From: Methylobacterium gossipiicola
Lineage (GTDB): Bacteria > Pseudomonadota > Alphaproteobacteria > Rhizobiales > Beijerinckiaceae
NCBI RefSeq assembly: GCF_900113485.1
Contig: NZ_FOPM01000014.1
Location: forward strand, 1 to 64,000
DNA length: 64,000 bases
Direction: 5' to 3'
Positions 1 to 11,300 of this stretch are shown here, in pieces (positions within the stretch are counted from its first letter, which is position 1; every line of letters starts with the position of its first letter). Position numbers and translations under genes: made by a program. Below the pieces are notes generated by a model. It saw only the letters and a list, made by a program, of their open reading frames with translations, did not search any database and was not told the DNA's origin.

Positions 1-393
1 GAGGAGATCACGGCGGCGTGCCGGGAGCAGGATGTGGGCTCGGGCCAGATCAACCAGGCGATCCAGCAGCTCGACAAGGTGACGCAGCAGAACGCCAGTG
101 CCTCCGAGCAGGTGTCGGCGACGTCGGAGGAACTGGCGGCGCAGGCCGACCGTCTGCAGGCCACGATCTCGTACTTTCGCATCGACGAGGCCGGTTCGAG
201 CCATGGCAACATCGACGTGGCGGTGACGCAGCTGCGTGAGACGGCGAGCCGGATGCGGGCGCCCTCGGCGGTGGTGCGTTCGCCCAAGGTGGCGGCGGCC
301 CCGCGCCGGACGGCAGGGTCCAAGTCGGGCGGGTTCGCCTTCGACATGGGCGGCCAGGACGACCAGGACGCCGACTTCAAGCGCAGCGCCTGA
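1..393 (+). CDS. Methyl-accepting chemotaxis protein, C-terminal fragment (cut by window edge)
   Basis: Only the last 130 codons lie in the window; the frame is open from base 1, so the true start is upstream. The visible part is the descending helix of the MCP signalling hairpin, with repeated Ala/Ser/Gln/Glu heptads. It is followed by a linker of about 60 residues and an acidic tail containing GGFAFDMGG and ending in DFKRSA. The DNA is nearly identical to the 3' ends of the two MCP genes that follow (2307-2702 and 4572-4964), so this is the first visible member of a tandem receptor family. The sensor domain cannot be seen. Confidence 0.93.
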   Translation, partial: EEITAACREQDVGSGQINQAIQQLDKVTQQNASASEQVSATSEELAAQADRLQATISYFRIDEAGSSHGNIDVAVTQLRETASRMRAPSAVVRSPKVAAAPRRTAGSKSGGFAFDMGGQDDQDADFKRSA

Positions 394-403
394 CAAAGAC
401 GAC

Positions 404-432
404 CCGCTCCGGACCGATCCGGTCCGGAGCGG
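404..432 (+). terminator. GC-rich hairpin after the first MCP gene
   Basis: A perfect 12-bp inverted repeat (CCGCTCCGGACC and its complement) encloses a 5-nt loop, 11 bases after the stop codon. No U-tract follows, so it may be an mRNA-stabilising or weak terminator hairpin rather than a strong intrinsic terminator. Confidence 0.5.
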
Positions 433-512
433 CCCCGAGCAGACAGACGACGCCTTCCGCCCAAGCCCGATGACTTCGATCCGTTGACCAACGGCGCCCA
501 GGACATACCGCC

Positions 513-2702
513 ATGCGTTTCACCATCAAGACGAAACTCGCCGCCGGCTTCGCTGCCGTGCTGATGCTCGCCGCTGCGGCGGGCGGGGTCGGCTATCAGA
601 AGCTCGGGGCATCGGACGAGGCGATGAACTTCGTCGTCAGCCGATCGGAGGTTCAGGCCCTGGTGCTGGAAGCAAAGGCGCAAGCCATTCGCGGCATCTC
701 CAACACCCGCGCCGTGGTAATCAGCACCGACGATGCCGAGATGGCCGAGTTTACCAAGCGCGTGGCGGACAACCGCGCGGATGCCCTCGCGGCCTTGGCC
801 AAGGCCAAGGGCTACATCAACAGCGAGGAGGGTAAGCGCCTCTACGAAGACTTGTCGGAAAAGTATGAGAAACAACGCGCGGTGGCCACCAAGGTCCTGG
901 AAATGAGCCGGGTGAACACCGGCGCCCGGGCGTGGGAAGAGATCGGTCGCAGCGGACGCCCGGCCACCGAAGCCCTGCGCGCCGAATTCGATTCCCTTCT
1001 GAACCGACCCGATCTCCACAACTCGCCCGACCTGATCCGGAATGCCGCCGTGGTCCAGGCACGCTTCGAGCGGGGTTGGGGGCAGCTGCAATCCACCATC
1101 GGCGCCCTCAACTCACAGGCCCTCGATCAGCGCGTCGCCGCGAGCAAGCGGACCCGCGACGAGGTCGCCCAGGCGTTGAACACCCTCATCGGAACCATGA
1201 ACGCCGCCGGGATCGGCAGCGACGGGCTGCGCCAGAAATTCGATGCGTGGTCGGCCGCGTTCGGCAAGGTTCTCGCGATCATCGAACCGGGCAGCGCCCT
1301 CAAGGCCATCGAACTGGCCTCGGGCGAGTATGCGGCCCTGGGAACGACCACCATTCGGGCGTTCGATGCCCTGGCGGAGTTCCAGAACCGTCGCATGATC
1401 CAGGCGGTAACCCAGGCGAGAACCACGTCCAGCGAGGGGCAGAGCATCCTGCTCGCGACGGTGGCGGCGGCCCTCCTCCTCGGCCTCGCCATCGCCACTT
1501 GGCTCGCCCTCTCGATCTCGCGTGGCCTCGCCAGGACGGTGGCCCTCGCGGATGCCGTCGCCATGGGCGACCTGAGCAAGACCGTGGACGTGACCTCGCG
1601 CGACGAGCTCGGCGATCTCGTGACGGCCATGAACCGCATGACCGCCAACCTGAACGCCACCGCCCAGCTGGCCGGCGAGATCGCACGCGGAAACCTCACC
1701 GTCGATGCAACGGTTCAGTCGGACAAGGATGTCATGGGCCTCGCCCTGCAGACGATGCTGACGAAGCTGCGCGGCGTGGTGACGGAAGCCCTTATGGCGG
1801 CGAGCAACGTGTCGTCGGGCTCGCAGGAACTGTCGGCCTCGGCCGAGCAGCTGTCGCAGGGCTCGACGGAACAGGCGTCGTCCACGGAGGAAGCCTCGGC
1901 CTCCATGGAGGAGATGGCCGCCAACGTGAAGCAGAACGCCGAGAACGCCAGCCAGACCGAGAGCATCGCGCGCCAATCCGCCAAAGACGCCGAGGCGAGC
2001 GGCATCGCCGTGGGCCGGGCCGTGGATGCGATGCAGACCATCGCCCAGAAGATCACCATCGTGCAGGAGATCGCCCGTCAGACCGATCTCCTGGCCCTGA
2101 ACGCGGCGGTGGAAGCGGCGCGGGCGGGCGAGCATGGGCGCGGCTTCGCCGTGGTGGCGTCCGAGGTTCGCAAGCTCGCCGAGCGGAGCCAGGCGGCGGC
2201 GGCCGAGATCGGCACCCTGTCGACGGACACGGTGAAGGCGGCGCGGGAAGCGGGCGACATGCTCGGGCGTCTCGTTCCCGACATCAAGCGCACGGCGTCG
2301 CTCGTCGAGGAGATCACGGCGGCGTGCCGCGAGCAGGATGTGGGCTCGGGCCAGATTAACCAGGCGATCCAGCAACTCGACAAGGTGACGCAGCAGAACG
2401 CCAGTGCCTCCGAGCAGGTCTCTGCGACGTCGGAAGAACTGGCGGCGCAGGCGGACCGTCTGCAGGCGACGATCTCGTACTTCCGCATCGAAGAGGCCGG
2501 TTCGAGCCATGGCAACGTCGACGTGGCGGTGACGCAGCTGCGTGAGACGGCGAGCCGGATGCGGGCGCCCTCGGCGGTGGTGCGTTCGCCCAAGGTGGCG
2601 GCGCCGCGCCGGCCCGCCCGGTCGCAGCCGGCATCGGGCGGGTTCGCCTTCGACATGGGCGGCGAGGACGAGCACGACGCCGACTTCAAGCGCAGCGCCT
2701 AG
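513..2702 (+). CDS. Transmembrane methyl-accepting chemotaxis protein
   Basis: This 729-residue receptor would pass ligand occupancy in the periplasm to CheA/CheW arrays. Residues about 9-28 form the first membrane segment. A mostly helical periplasmic domain of about 280 residues follows, of no subtype I can assign with confidence. The second membrane segment is near residues 311-333. One or two HAMP units come next (the first contains [13 protein letters not shown]), and then the signalling domain with the conserved hairpin tip near residue 520 ([18 protein letters not shown]). The C-terminal linker and GGFAFDMGG tail match the neighbouring receptors. It lies between two MCP paralogues and upstream of cheW-cheR-cheB. 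Its ligand is unknown. Confidence 0.93.
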   Translation: MRFTIKTKLAAGFAAVLMLAAAAGGVGYQKLGASDEAMNFVVSRSEVQALVLEAKAQAIRGISNTRAVVISTDDAEMAEFTKRVADNRADALAALAKAKGYINSEEGKRLYEDLSEKYEKQRAVATKVLEMSRVNTGARAWEEIGRSGRPATEALRAEFDSLLNRPDLHNSPDLIRNAAVVQARFERGWGQLQSTIGALNSQALDQRVAASKRTRDEVAQALNTLIGTMNAAGIGSDGLRQKFDAWSAAFGKVLAIIEPGSALKAIELASGEYAALGTTTIRAFDALAEFQNRRMIQAVTQARTTSSEGQSILLATVAAALLLGLAIATWLALSISRGLARTVALADAVAMGDLSKTVDVTSRDELGDLVTAMNRMTANLNATAQLAGEIARGNLTVDATVQSDKDVMGLALQTMLTKLRGVVTEALMAASNVSSGSQELSASAEQLSQGSTEQASSTEEASASMEEMAANVKQNAENASQTESIARQSAKDAEASGIAVGRAVDAMQTIAQKITIVQEIARQTDLLALNAAVEAARAGEHGRGFAVVASEVRKLAERSQAAAAEIGTLSTDTVKAAREAGDMLGRLVPDIKRTASLVEEITAACREQDVGSGQINQAIQQLDKVTQQNASASEQVSATSEELAAQADRLQATISYFRIEEAGSSHGNVDVAVTQLRETASRMRAPSAVVRSPKVAAPRRPARSQPASGGFAFDMGGEDEHDADFKRSA
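1806..2702 (+). repeat. Near-identical MCP signalling-domain repeat, copy in second receptor
   Basis: This stretch of about 0.9 kb encodes the signalling hairpin and tail. It recurs at 4071-4964 with few changes, and its last 396 bases recur at 1-393. The sensor parts of the genes are unrelated, so similarity begins sharply at the codons for [15 protein letters not shown]. Confidence 0.85.
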
Positions 2703-3032
2703 TGCTGTGACGCAATCACTTCGTTCATGCGCCAGAGCACGAGGCTTTTGTCTTTGCATCAAGTTTCCCAGACACGGCTGAAGCCTCCGTCTGGATCGAT
2801 GAACTAGGGCATTTTCAGTCGAAACGGCTGCCGGTTCGGCAAAAGGATAGGCGTTTCGTCAAGGAAATAGAGCGGTTTCCGTGATCTAGGAAAACACGGA
2901 AACCGCTCTCACACGAACTCCGCACGGGCGCCGCTATGGCGTCTGGATCGACGAAATTATCGTTCGCGTCGTATCTCGTCTGCGTCTGTTCTAGTTCTTC
3001 AAGTTAGCCTCATTCATTCTGAAGGAAATCCC
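2703..3032. other. Intergenic stretch between MCP genes
   Basis: No credible gene is present in these 330 bases. The stretch holds the palindromic element at 2869-2909 and AT-richer DNA from about 2940 to 3030 that probably contains the promoter of the downstream receptor. I could not identify clear -35 and -10 boxes. Confidence 0.6.
2869..2909. repeat. 15-bp perfect inverted repeat (possible REP-like element)
   Basis: AGAGCGGTTTCCGTG and its exact complement flank an 11-nt loop. It lies about 167 bases after an MCP stop codon and about 120 bases before the next gene, with no U-tract. The symmetry and position suggest a dispersed REP-type element or an mRNA stabiliser rather than a terminator. 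Its copy number in the genome is not visible here. Confidence 0.6.
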
Positions 3033-4964
3033 ATGTCCCTCTTCGTGAACTTAAGGAGATCCTCGAAGGTTCAAACGGCCCTGGACGAAATGCGTCACCT
3101 CACGCAGGCGATTGCCGGCGGCAATTTATCCGCGCGCGCGAGCCTTGGGACGGCGACTGGAAACGCCAGGGACATCCTGATGGCCGTCAACGAGCTGCTC
3201 GAAGCGGCGACCCGTCCGGCCATCGCCCTCGGCGATTGCATCGGCCGGATGTCGTCGGAGCACGACAAGGGCGACATCGATGTGGTTGTGCCTGCGACTA
3301 AGTTCAGCGGCGATTTCGCCGTCATGGCTCAAGACATCAACGACATGGTGGCCGCGCACATCGCCGTGAAGAAGAAGGCCATGGCCTGTGTCGAGGCGTT
3401 CGGCGAAGGCAATTTCGATGCGCCGCTCGAGCAACTTCCCGGTAAGAAGGCCTTCATCAACAACACGATCGAGCGTCTGAGGGGCAATCTCAAGCGCCTG
3501 ATCGCGGAAATGAACCGAATGTCGGCCGAGCACGACAAAGGCGATATCGACGTGTTCGTGGCCGTGGATCGGTTCGACGGTGATTTTGCCCTGATGGCCC
3601 AGGGGATCAACGACATGGTGGCCGGCCACATCGCCGTGAAGAAGAAGGCCATGGCCTGCATCAAGGCGTTCGGCGAAGGCAATTTCGATGCGCCGCTCGA
3701 GCAGTTCCCCGGCAAGAAAGCCTTCATCAACGAAACAGTCGAAACGTTGAGGGCAAATCTCCGGGCGATCACCACCGAGATCAATCGGCTCATCGCCGCC
3801 TCCACCGCCGGGCAGCTGAGTGAAAGGGGTGAAGCCAATCGATACGTCGGTGACTTTGCGGAACTCGTCTCGGGCATCAACAGAATGCTGGACGCGATCA
3901 TCCTGCCGATTTCCGAGGGGAACCGCGTCCTGGGACTCGTCAGCAAGGGTGATCTGACGCAACGGGTCGAGATCGAATGCGAAGGCGACCATCAGCGGAT
4001 GAAGGATGCCGTCAACACGCTGGTCGATAGTCTGACGAAATTTGCTGTCACGATCGCGGCGGCCGCCAACAATGTGGCCAGCGGCAGTCAGGAACTGTCG
4101 GCTTCGGCCGAGCAACTGTCGCAGGGCTCGTCGGAGCAGGCGTCGTCCACGGAGGAAGCCTCGGCCTCCATGGAGGAAATGGCCGCCAACGTGAAGCAGA
4201 ATGCCGAGAACGCCAGCCAGACCGAGAGCATCGCCCGTCAATCCGCCAAGGACGCCGAGGCGAGCGGGATCGCCGTGGGTCGGGCCGTGGATGCGATGCA
4301 GACCATCGCCCAGAAGATCACCATCGTGCAGGAGATCGCCCGTCAGACCGATCTCCTGGCCCTGAACGCGGCGGTGGAAGCGGCGCGGGCGGGCGAGCAT
4401 GGACGCGGCTTCGCCGTGGTGGCGTCCGAGGTGCGCAAGCTCGCCGAGCGATCACAAACGGCGGCGGCCGAGATCGGCACCCTTTCGGCCGATACTGTGA
4501 AGGCGGCCCAGGAAGCGGGCGACATGCTCGGGCGTCTCGTTCCCGACATCAAGCGTACGGCGTCTCTGGTCGAGGAGATCACGGCGGCGTGCCGGGAGCA
4601 GGATGTCGGGTCGGGCCAGATTAACCAGGCGATCCAGCAACTCGACAAGGTGACGCAGCAGAACGCCAGCGCCTCCGAGCAGGTGTCGGCGACGTCGGAG
4701 GAACTGGCGGCGCAGGCGGACCGGCTTCAGGCGACGGTCGCCTACTTCCGGACCAATGCTCCGGGGGCGAGCCTGCACAGCGTCGATGTGGCGGCGACGC
4801 AGCTGCGTGAGACGGCGAGCCGGATGCGGGCGCCCTCGGCGGTGGTGCGTTCGCCCAAGGTGGCGGCGACTCCGCGCCGGACGGCAGGGTCCAAGTCGGG
4901 CGGGTTCGCCTTCGACATGGGCGGCGAGGACGAGCACGACGCCGAGTTCAGGCGCAGCGTCTGA
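3033..4964 (+). CDS. Soluble methyl-accepting chemotaxis protein with duplicated HAMP-like units
   Basis: This is a 643-residue receptor with no signal peptide or hydrophobic segment, so it is predicted to be cytoplasmic. Residues about 72-161 and 162-251 are two copies of a 90-residue unit (each starting [13 protein letters not shown] and containing KKKAMAC and [10 protein letters not shown]). Further HAMP-like segments follow up to about residue 345, and then the signalling domain with the tip motif [14 protein letters not shown]. The C-terminal 300 residues are almost the same as in the receptor upstream. A poly-HAMP chain in place of a membrane sensor suggests that it reads a cytoplasmic or partner-protein signal; the signal itself is unknown. 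Confidence 0.92.
   Translation: MSLFVNLRRSSKVQTALDEMRHLTQAIAGGNLSARASLGTATGNARDILMAVNELLEAATRPAIALGDCIGRMSSEHDKGDIDVVVPATKFSGDFAVMAQDINDMVAAHIAVKKKAMACVEAFGEGNFDAPLEQLPGKKAFINNTIERLRGNLKRLIAEMNRMSAEHDKGDIDVFVAVDRFDGDFALMAQGINDMVAGHIAVKKKAMACIKAFGEGNFDAPLEQFPGKKAFINETVETLRANLRAITTEINRLIAASTAGQLSERGEANRYVGDFAELVSGINRMLDAIILPISEGNRVLGLVSKGDLTQRVEIECEGDHQRMKDAVNTLVDSLTKFAVTIAAAANNVASGSQELSASAEQLSQGSSEQASSTEEASASMEEMAANVKQNAENASQTESIARQSAKDAEASGIAVGRAVDAMQTIAQKITIVQEIARQTDLLALNAAVEAARAGEHGRGFAVVASEVRKLAERSQTAAAEIGTLSADTVKAAQEAGDMLGRLVPDIKRTASLVEEITAACREQDVGSGQINQAIQQLDKVTQQNASASEQVSATSEELAAQADRLQATVAYFRTNAPGASLHSVDVAATQLRETASRMRAPSAVVRSPKVAATPRRTAGSKSGGFAFDMGGEDEHDAEFRRSV
3246..3785 (+). repeat. 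Two tandem 270-bp coding repeats inside the soluble receptor
   Basis: Units at 3246-3515 and 3516-3785 are exactly 90 codons each and in frame. They share long conserved blocks such as [24 protein letters not shown] and PGKKAFIN. They look like a duplicated HAMP-type module. Confidence 0.85.
4071..4964 (+). repeat. Near-identical MCP signalling-domain repeat, copy in third receptor
   Basis: This is the partner of 1806-2702. The two copies differ by scattered, mostly synonymous changes and by a small indel in the linker near the 3' end. Confidence 0.85.
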
Positions 4965-5201
4965 TCCGGCATCCACCCGATTGGAGCGCTCGCCGGGCCG
5001 TAAAGCCCGCGCGGTGCCCGAGGACGACCCGACTCCGCCATTCCGAAGGAACCGACCGGAGGTCGGCGGAGACCGGGCTTGAGGACACGGGGCTTCGCGC
5101 CGTGTCCCATGCCGGCCAGCGCCCAGGCTTGGGAGCGGCACACTTGATCAACCCTTTACCGGCTAGCCTTTCGGCGCCCGGGATGATGAATTGGAGATCC
5201 C

Positions 5202-5675
5202 ATGTCGAGCGTCTGGCAGTACCTCACCCTCGGTCTCGATCGCGAGACCTTCGGAATCGATATCGAGTACGTTCATGAGATTCTCGATTATCGCGAGGTC
5301 TCGGCGCTGCCCCAGGCGCCCGAGTTCCTGATCGGCATGATCGACGTGCGGGGCCAGAGCTATCCTGTGATCGATCTGCGGACGAAGCTCGGGCTGCCGC
5401 GGGTTCCGCCGACGCCCGCCACGCGCATCATCCTCCTGAACATTCCCATGGAGGGCCGCCCCATGCGGGTCGGCTTCGTGGCCGACCGTGTGTTCGAGGT
5501 CACCGAACTCGACGGCAGCGAGTTGGAGCGTGCCCCCGAGGTCGGCGGCCGCTGGCGCTCCAACTACATCGCCGGCATCGGCCGCAAGGGCGACGCCTTC
5601 GTGGTGGTGTTCGATCTTCCCGAATTGATGTCGAGTGAAAGCAGCGCCCTGCTCGCGCCTGCCCGCGCCGCCTGA
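5202..5675 (+). CDS. cheW: Chemotaxis coupling protein CheW
   Basis: This 157-residue single-domain CheW protein would bridge MCP signalling tips to the kinase CheA. It has the typical start (QYLTLGLDRETFGIDI) and the conserved RGQSYPVIDLR segment. It has the usual family length and no extra domains. It lies about 240 bases after the MCP genes and 6 bases before cheR, so cheW-cheR-cheB form one operon. No cheA or cheY is in the window, so this set either serves a kinase encoded elsewhere or is an accessory adaptation module. Confidence 0.95.
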   Translation: MSSVWQYLTLGLDRETFGIDIEYVHEILDYREVSALPQAPEFLIGMIDVRGQSYPVIDLRTKLGLPRVPPTPATRIILLNIPMEGRPMRVGFVADRVFEVTELDGSELERAPEVGGRWRSNYIAGIGRKGDAFVVVFDLPELMSSESSALLAPARAA

Positions 5676-5681
5676 AGTCCC

Positions 5682-6521
5682 ATGTCGAGCTTGAACCAAG
5701 GCCTGAGCGAACGCCACTTTCGCTCGATCGTCAGCCTCATTGAGACCGAGGTCGGCATTCAGTTGCCCGCGGCCAAACGCACGATGCTGGAAGGACGCCT
5801 GCGCAAGCGCGTCCGCGCCCTCGACCTCGACGGATTGGACGCCTACGGGCGGCATCTCTTCGAAGATGGCCATCTCGACGAGGAATACGTTCATCTCGTC
5901 GATTGCGTCACGACGAACAAGACCGACTTCTTCCGCGAGCCGGCGCATTTCGATCTGCTTCGCAAACAACTGGTCCCGAGCTTGGCGACCCGCCGCGCCG
6001 GCACCACGCGTCTGAAGCTCTGGAGCGCGGCCGCCTCCATCGGAGCCGAAGCCTACACCCTGGCTATGGTCCTTCAGGACATGGTCGCGGCCGGGCAGGA
6101 CCTCGATTACAGCATCCTCGGCACGGATGTCTCGACGGAGGTGCTGAAGATTGGCCGCACGGCGATCTACACCACCGAGATGCTCGCGACGGTTCCGCCC
6201 GAGGTCCGTCGCCGCTACGTGATGACGGCGCGCGACCCCGGTCGCCAGGAAGCCCGCATCGTTCCCGAACTGCGGGCTCGCGTGCGCTTCCAACACCTGA
6301 ACCTCATGGCGGACCGCTACAACGTCGATCGCGACATGGATGTCGTGTTCTGTCGCAACGTGCTGATCTACTTCGACAAACCGACCCAACGGGCCGTGCT
6401 GCAGCAGATTTCCGACCATGTCCGTCCAGGGGGGTACATCGTCGTCGGCCATTCGGAATCGATGGCCGGTAGTGGCCTGACCCACATGACACAGATCTCC
6501 TCGACCGTCTTCCGGAAGTGA
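5682..6521 (+). CDS. cheR: Chemotaxis protein methyltransferase CheR
   Basis: This 279-residue enzyme would transfer methyl groups from S-adenosylmethionine to glutamates of chemoreceptors, opposing CheB. It has the N-terminal helical domain ([22 protein letters not shown]) and the [14 protein letters not shown] segment typical of CheR. The SAM fold includes [22 protein letters not shown] and [10 protein letters not shown]. It lacks TPR or other extensions, so it is the stand-alone type. It is 6 bases after cheW and 13 before cheB. Confidence 0.96.
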   Translation: MSSLNQGLSERHFRSIVSLIETEVGIQLPAAKRTMLEGRLRKRVRALDLDGLDAYGRHLFEDGHLDEEYVHLVDCVTTNKTDFFREPAHFDLLRKQLVPSLATRRAGTTRLKLWSAAASIGAEAYTLAMVLQDMVAAGQDLDYSILGTDVSTEVLKIGRTAIYTTEMLATVPPEVRRRYVMTARDPGRQEARIVPELRARVRFQHLNLMADRYNVDRDMDVVFCRNVLIYFDKPTQRAVLQQISDHVRPGGYIVVGHSESMAGSGLTHMTQISSTVFRK

Positions 6522-6534
6522 AAGCAGCGTCATC

Positions 6535-7638
6535 ATGCCAGCCACGAGACCGATTCGTGTCCTGATCGTCGACGATTCTGCCTCCGTGCGGCAGACGCTG
6601 ACGTCGATCCTCACCGCCGCCCCCGACATCGAGGTGTTGGGCAGTGCCGCCGATCCCTTCGTGGCGGCGCGGCGCATTCAGGACGACGTGCCCGACGTGA
6701 TCATCCTCGATCTCGAGATGCCGCGCATGGACGGCCTGACCTTCCTGCGCAAGATCATGGCCCAGAAGCCGATTCCGGTGATCATCTGCTCCACCCTGAC
6801 GGAGGAGGGATCGCGGATGCTGTTCGAGGTGCTGGAAGCGGGTGCCATCGACGTGCTGCCGAAACCCCGGGTCGATACCCGCCAGTTCCTCATGGAATCG
6901 TCCGTGCGGGTCTGCGACGCCGTCCGTGGGGCTGCCCGCGCCCGGCTCCGGGGCCAGCGCCCGCCGGCGCGCACCATCGAGGCGAAGCTGTCGGCCGATG
7001 CGATGATCCCGCCCCCCCTCGCGGGGCGCCCGGTGGCGACGACCGAACCCGTGATCTGCGTCGGTGCTTCCACGGGGGGGACGGAATCGCTGCGCGACGT
7101 CCTCGAAGTGCTGCCGGTGGAGACACCCGGTCTCGTCATCGTGCAGCATATGCCCGAGCATTTCACGGCGGCCTTCGCGCGGCGGCTGAACGGGCTCTGC
7201 GCCATCGAGGTGAAGGAGGCTGAGGACGGCGACAGCGTACGGGCCGGCCGCGCCCTCATCGCGCCGGGGGGCCGCCACATGCTGCTTCAGCGCAACGGCG
7301 GACGCTACACCGTGGCGGTGAAGGACGGTCCCCTGGTCTCCCGCCATCGGCCGTCCGTCGATGTGCTGTTCCGCTCCGCCGCGCAATGCGCCGGAGGCAA
7401 CGCCCTGGGCATCATCATGACCGGCATGGGGGACGACGGCGCCACGGGCCTGTTGGAGATGCGCCGGGCCGGTGCCCACACCGTCGCGCAGGACGAGGAG
7501 AGCTGCGTGGTGTTCGGTATGCCGAAGGAAGCCATCGAGCGCGGCGCCGCCGCCCGGGTGGTGCCGCTCCATCATATCCACCTGGAGATCGGTCGTTTCG
7601 GCGCCAATGCCCATGTGAAGGCCTCACGCGCGATCTGA
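6535..7638 (+). CDS. cheB: Chemotaxis response regulator / protein-glutamate methylesterase CheB
   Basis: This 367-residue protein removes methyl groups from receptors when phosphorylated by CheA. The receiver domain occupies residues about 7-125, with phospho-acceptor Asp59 (VIILDLEMP). After a linker the methylesterase domain carries the active-site Ser179 (VGASTGGTE), His205 ([10 protein letters not shown]) and the late Asp in [11 protein letters not shown]. All catalytic residues are present and the length is normal. It is the last gene of the cheW-cheR-cheB operon. The methylesterase and methyltransferase pair probably adapts the nearby receptors. Confidence 0.96.
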   Translation: MPATRPIRVLIVDDSASVRQTLTSILTAAPDIEVLGSAADPFVAARRIQDDVPDVIILDLEMPRMDGLTFLRKIMAQKPIPVIICSTLTEEGSRMLFEVLEAGAIDVLPKPRVDTRQFLMESSVRVCDAVRGAARARLRGQRPPARTIEAKLSADAMIPPPLAGRPVATTEPVICVGASTGGTESLRDVLEVLPVETPGLVIVQHMPEHFTAAFARRLNGLCAIEVKEAEDGDSVRAGRALIAPGGRHMLLQRNGGRYTVAVKDGPLVSRHRPSVDVLFRSAAQCAGGNALGIIMTGMGDDGATGLLEMRRAGAHTVAQDEESCVVFGMPKEAIERGAAARVVPLHHIHLEIGRFGANAHVKASRAI

Positions 7639-7775
7639 GGCGCCGGCCGTACTTTCCGTGCGCGGGCATTGCCGCCTCCTCGCCGCAATCCGGTCAGGGT
7701 CCATTCACCCGGTGGGGACCAATCTCGCCCTGTCCACCCGATGGGTCGGGTGGAGCGACCTTGGAGAATCCCGTC

Positions 7776-8075
7776 ATGAAGCACGCGAAGGTGCTTGGAA
7801 TGGCTGCGGTGCTCGCCGGCAGCCTTGGTCTCGCAACCGCGGCGCAGGCCGCCCCCTTCACGGCCGGCCCCCTTGGAATGATCGAGGGCGACGCGACCGT
7901 CGAGCGGGTCGCCGGCGGCTGTGGCCCCGGCTGGCATCCCAATCCCTGGGGCGAATGCCGCCCCAACCGGCGACCGCCGCCCTATTGGGGCCGCGGTCCT
8001 TACGGGTATCGTCCTTTTCCGCCGCCGCCTCCGGTCTACGGTTATTACGGACGGCCACGCCGCTTCTATTATTGA
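7776..8075 (+). CDS. Small secreted Pro/Tyr/Arg-rich peptide with GCG...CRPN motif
   Basis: This is a 99-residue protein with a clear signal peptide (MKHAKVLGMAAVLAGSLGLA, cleavage after AQA). The mature part holds GCGPGWHPNPWGECRPN, which matches the GCG_CRPN signature of small exported alphaproteobacterial peptides. The tail is rich in Pro, Tyr, Gly and Arg and ends RRFYY. The two Cys could form a disulfide. The function is unknown. A good intrinsic terminator follows, so it is probably a single-gene unit. Confidence 0.8.
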   Translation: MKHAKVLGMAAVLAGSLGLATAAQAAPFTAGPLGMIEGDATVERVAGGCGPGWHPNPWGECRPNRRPPPYWGRGPYGYRPFPPPPPVYGYYGRPRRFYY

Positions 8076-8081
8076 TTCGGC

Positions 8082-8115
8082 AAAGGGCGTCCCCGCATGT
8101 GGGGGCGCCTTTTTT
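8082..8115 (+). terminator. Intrinsic terminator of the small peptide gene
   Basis: The stem AAAGGGCGTCCCC pairs with GGGGGCGCCTTTTTT across a 6-nt loop, with one or two wobble pairs. It ends in a run of six T, directly after the stop codon region. Confidence 0.85.
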
Positions 8116-8328
8116 CGTGGGCCTCGGGCCGCCCCCCCGCGGCGAGCGAGAAGGGTTCTTTCATCCAGGCGAACGGGCAGGGCGTCCTAAAGATACGAAC
8201 TCTGAACGCGGGTACGGAAGCCAACGCCTGCACCACCACGAGCAATCAAAAACGCGGTTCGAAGGCAAGCGCGTCGTGATCGCGCCAGCGGGCTGATCCG
8301 CCTTGCGCACCGTCACACCTCGGCGCGG

Positions 8329-11300
8329 TCAGGAGGCGGTCACCCTTCCCTTGGCTGTACGGTCGGAGACAGGCAGGGCGATGGTGCAGTGGACCCCGTC
8401 CGGCCTTAGAACGTAGGTCGTTCGGGCACCGAGCTGGTAGGGCAGGGCGCGTTCGATGAGTTCGCGTCCCGACCCGCTCTCGCGCGCGCCGCGATCCGCC
8501 GGCATGACGACGCCGCGCTCGCGCCAATCCATGTGCAGCCAGGGGCCGGTCTCGGGCTCGACGCAGTCCACGGACCATCGGATTTCGAGGGAGGCCTGCG
8601 GCTGCGCGAAAGCGCCGTGCTTGACGGCGTTCGTCGCCAGTTCGTGCAGCGCCAGGGCGAAGGTCTGGAGGGTCGAAGAGCGCAGGGCCACGCCGGATGG
8701 CCCGAGGAGCGTGACCCGGCCGCTGTCGCCGTTGAGGGCGGCCACCTCGCTGCGGATCAGGTCGTCGAGGGTGACGCGCTCCCCCTCGCCGAGGCGGGAC
8801 AGGAGACCCTGAACACGGGCGAGGGCGGCGAGACGTGTCCCGAAACGCACGGTGAAGTCCGGGAGATCGGTGCTGCGCCGCAGGGTCTTGTCGGCCATGG
8901 CCCGCACGACGCTGAGAAGGTTGCGGGTGCGGTGGTGGAGTTCGGCCACGAGGATACTCATGCGCGCGGCCGTTTCCCGTTCCTCGGTGATGTCGCGGCC
9001 GACGCCACCGATCCAACACACGGCGCCCTTGGCATCGCGCATGGGGAAATCGGTGTTGCGCAGCCAGCGGATGGCACCGTCGCGGGGCTGGCTGACGCGA
9101 TACTCGAAGGTGACGCGCTCGCCGAGGCGGACACGCTGCAGGCTCGCCATGGCGTGCTCGCGGTCCTCGGGGACGATCATCTCGATCCATCCGAGCATGT
9201 TGTCACCGGAGAGGGCCGTCGCCCGGTCGACGCCGTAGATCGTCTCGAAGGCCGGCGTCAGATACATCCACTGGAACGTCGCGGCGTCGCGAATCCACAG
9301 CACGTCCGAGGAGGCTTCGCCGAATTGGGTGAGGCGCTCTTCGCTGGCGCGCAGGGCCGTCTCGGCCGTCTTGCGTGCCGTCACATCGCTGGCGGTCCCC
9401 AGCCATTCCCGGACGTCCCCCGTCTCGGTGAGGATCGGCACCGCCCGGAACAGGATCCATACCACGGAGCCGTCGGGGTGAATCAGGCGATACTCGAGTT
9501 CGAACAGGGAGCGGGCCGCGATGGCCGCCGCGATGGCGGCGTCAACCCTCTCCCGATCGTCGGGGTGCAGGGGGTCGTCCAGCCAGAGGCCGCATAGCCC
9601 ATTGCCGTCGCCGAAGAACGCGCCGTCCTCCAAGCGGCGGATTTCGGTCCAGTCCGGATTCATCCGGTAGACCCGGTCGGAGCTCGCGGTGACGAAGGCG
9701 CGGAACCGCTCCTCGCTCTCCCGAAGCGCCGCTTCGGCCTTTTTGCGTGGCAGAATGTCCTTGAACAGGATCGCGACCTGCCGCTGTTCCGGCAAACCGA
9801 TGCGGAAGGCGAAGACCTCGTACCAACGTCCCAGGGGATCGGCCCGGGCCTCGAAGCGTTCTGGCTGCCCGGTTAGGGCGATCCGCCCGTAGGTCTCGAA
9901 CCAATGCGGTTCGTTCCCGGCGATCAGCCCGCTCACGGTCATGCCCGTCGCGTTGCTGAGCCCGGTCTGTTTCTCGAACGCCCGATTCACGGAGAGGAAG
10001 CGGTAATCGATCGGCCGTTGCCATTCGTCGAAGAGCATCTCGACGATGCAGAAGCCTTCGTCGATGGAATCGAACAGGTTTCTGTACTTCGCTTCGTTGG
10101 CGACGACCTTGGCCTGCGCCACCGCGTCCCGCAAGCGCAGGATCTCGTCCTGCGCCGCCTTCCAGGCCGTGATGTCCTTCGAGGTGGTCGCGACACCGTC
10201 GTCGAGCTTCACGACGGACTGGAAGAACCAGCCATCGACCTGTTCGTGGGTGTAATGGCGTTCGTCGCTGGAGGGGCGGCCCGTCTCCACCACCTGCTTG
10301 AAGGTCTCGAAGATGCCTTCCTTCAAAACCCCGGGATTGCGTTCGAGCAGGCTTTGTCCGCGCACCTCGCCGTAGAGGCGCTCCGAGGTGTGGTTGTTCA
10401 AGCGCCAGCGGAAATCGACGATGGTGCCCGACGCGTCGCGGACGGCCTCGAACACCTGGATTATGTCCGTGGAACTGTCCAGTGTCGCCTGAAGCAGGTC
10501 GCGGCTCGCCTGTAGTTCCGTCGTCCGATCGCGCACGAGCCGTTCGAGTTCGACACGATGGCGCGCCTCGATGGCGCGCAGCGCGTCGTGGGCCTCCGTG
10601 AGGGCGTTGGTGCGCTCGACCACCCGGCGCTCCACGCCGTCGCGCGCCGCTTGCGCGTCCCGGAGGGCGCCCACCATGACGAAGGCGGCGGAGGCGAAGC
10701 GCGTCAGGCGCGTGAGCAACCGCAGATCCTCGCCGTCGAAGGCGGTTCCCGCTTCGTGGGCGCAGACCCAGAGGGTCCCCACGGGCTTATCGCCCGCATG
10801 GAACGGAACGAGCAACAGTTCATGGACCGGCGGTTCGAATGAGGCTTCGGGGAAGCATCGCGCCGGCTGCGCGAGCAGCAGCGGGGCATCGCGGGTCACC
10901 ACGACCCCGCACGGGCTCCTGCCGAATGGCATGGTTCCACCGAGATACGCGGCCCAGGCTCCCGCGATGGCGTGCCAGCGAAAGTGGCCCTCGCCCCCGT
11001 CTGGTTCGAACAGGCTGATCCCGGCCGATCCGGCCCGATCGTCCATCGTCACGAGGAGATCGACGAGGCGCTGCAGGACCGTTTCCGGGCTGACGGCCAG
11101 AGCGGCGGCCAATTCCGATAGGATCCGGACTTCGGCTTCGTAATCGGGCGCGCGGGCGGGACGCGTTGCCAGGGCATCGGTGATCTGCGCCTCGCCCAGG
11201 TCCAAGAAGGATTTCGTATGATAATCATGCGCCTCGGCGCGCACCCGCTCATCGACCATCAAGATTTTCAATCGTCGGATGGAGTCAATTGGCGCATCAT

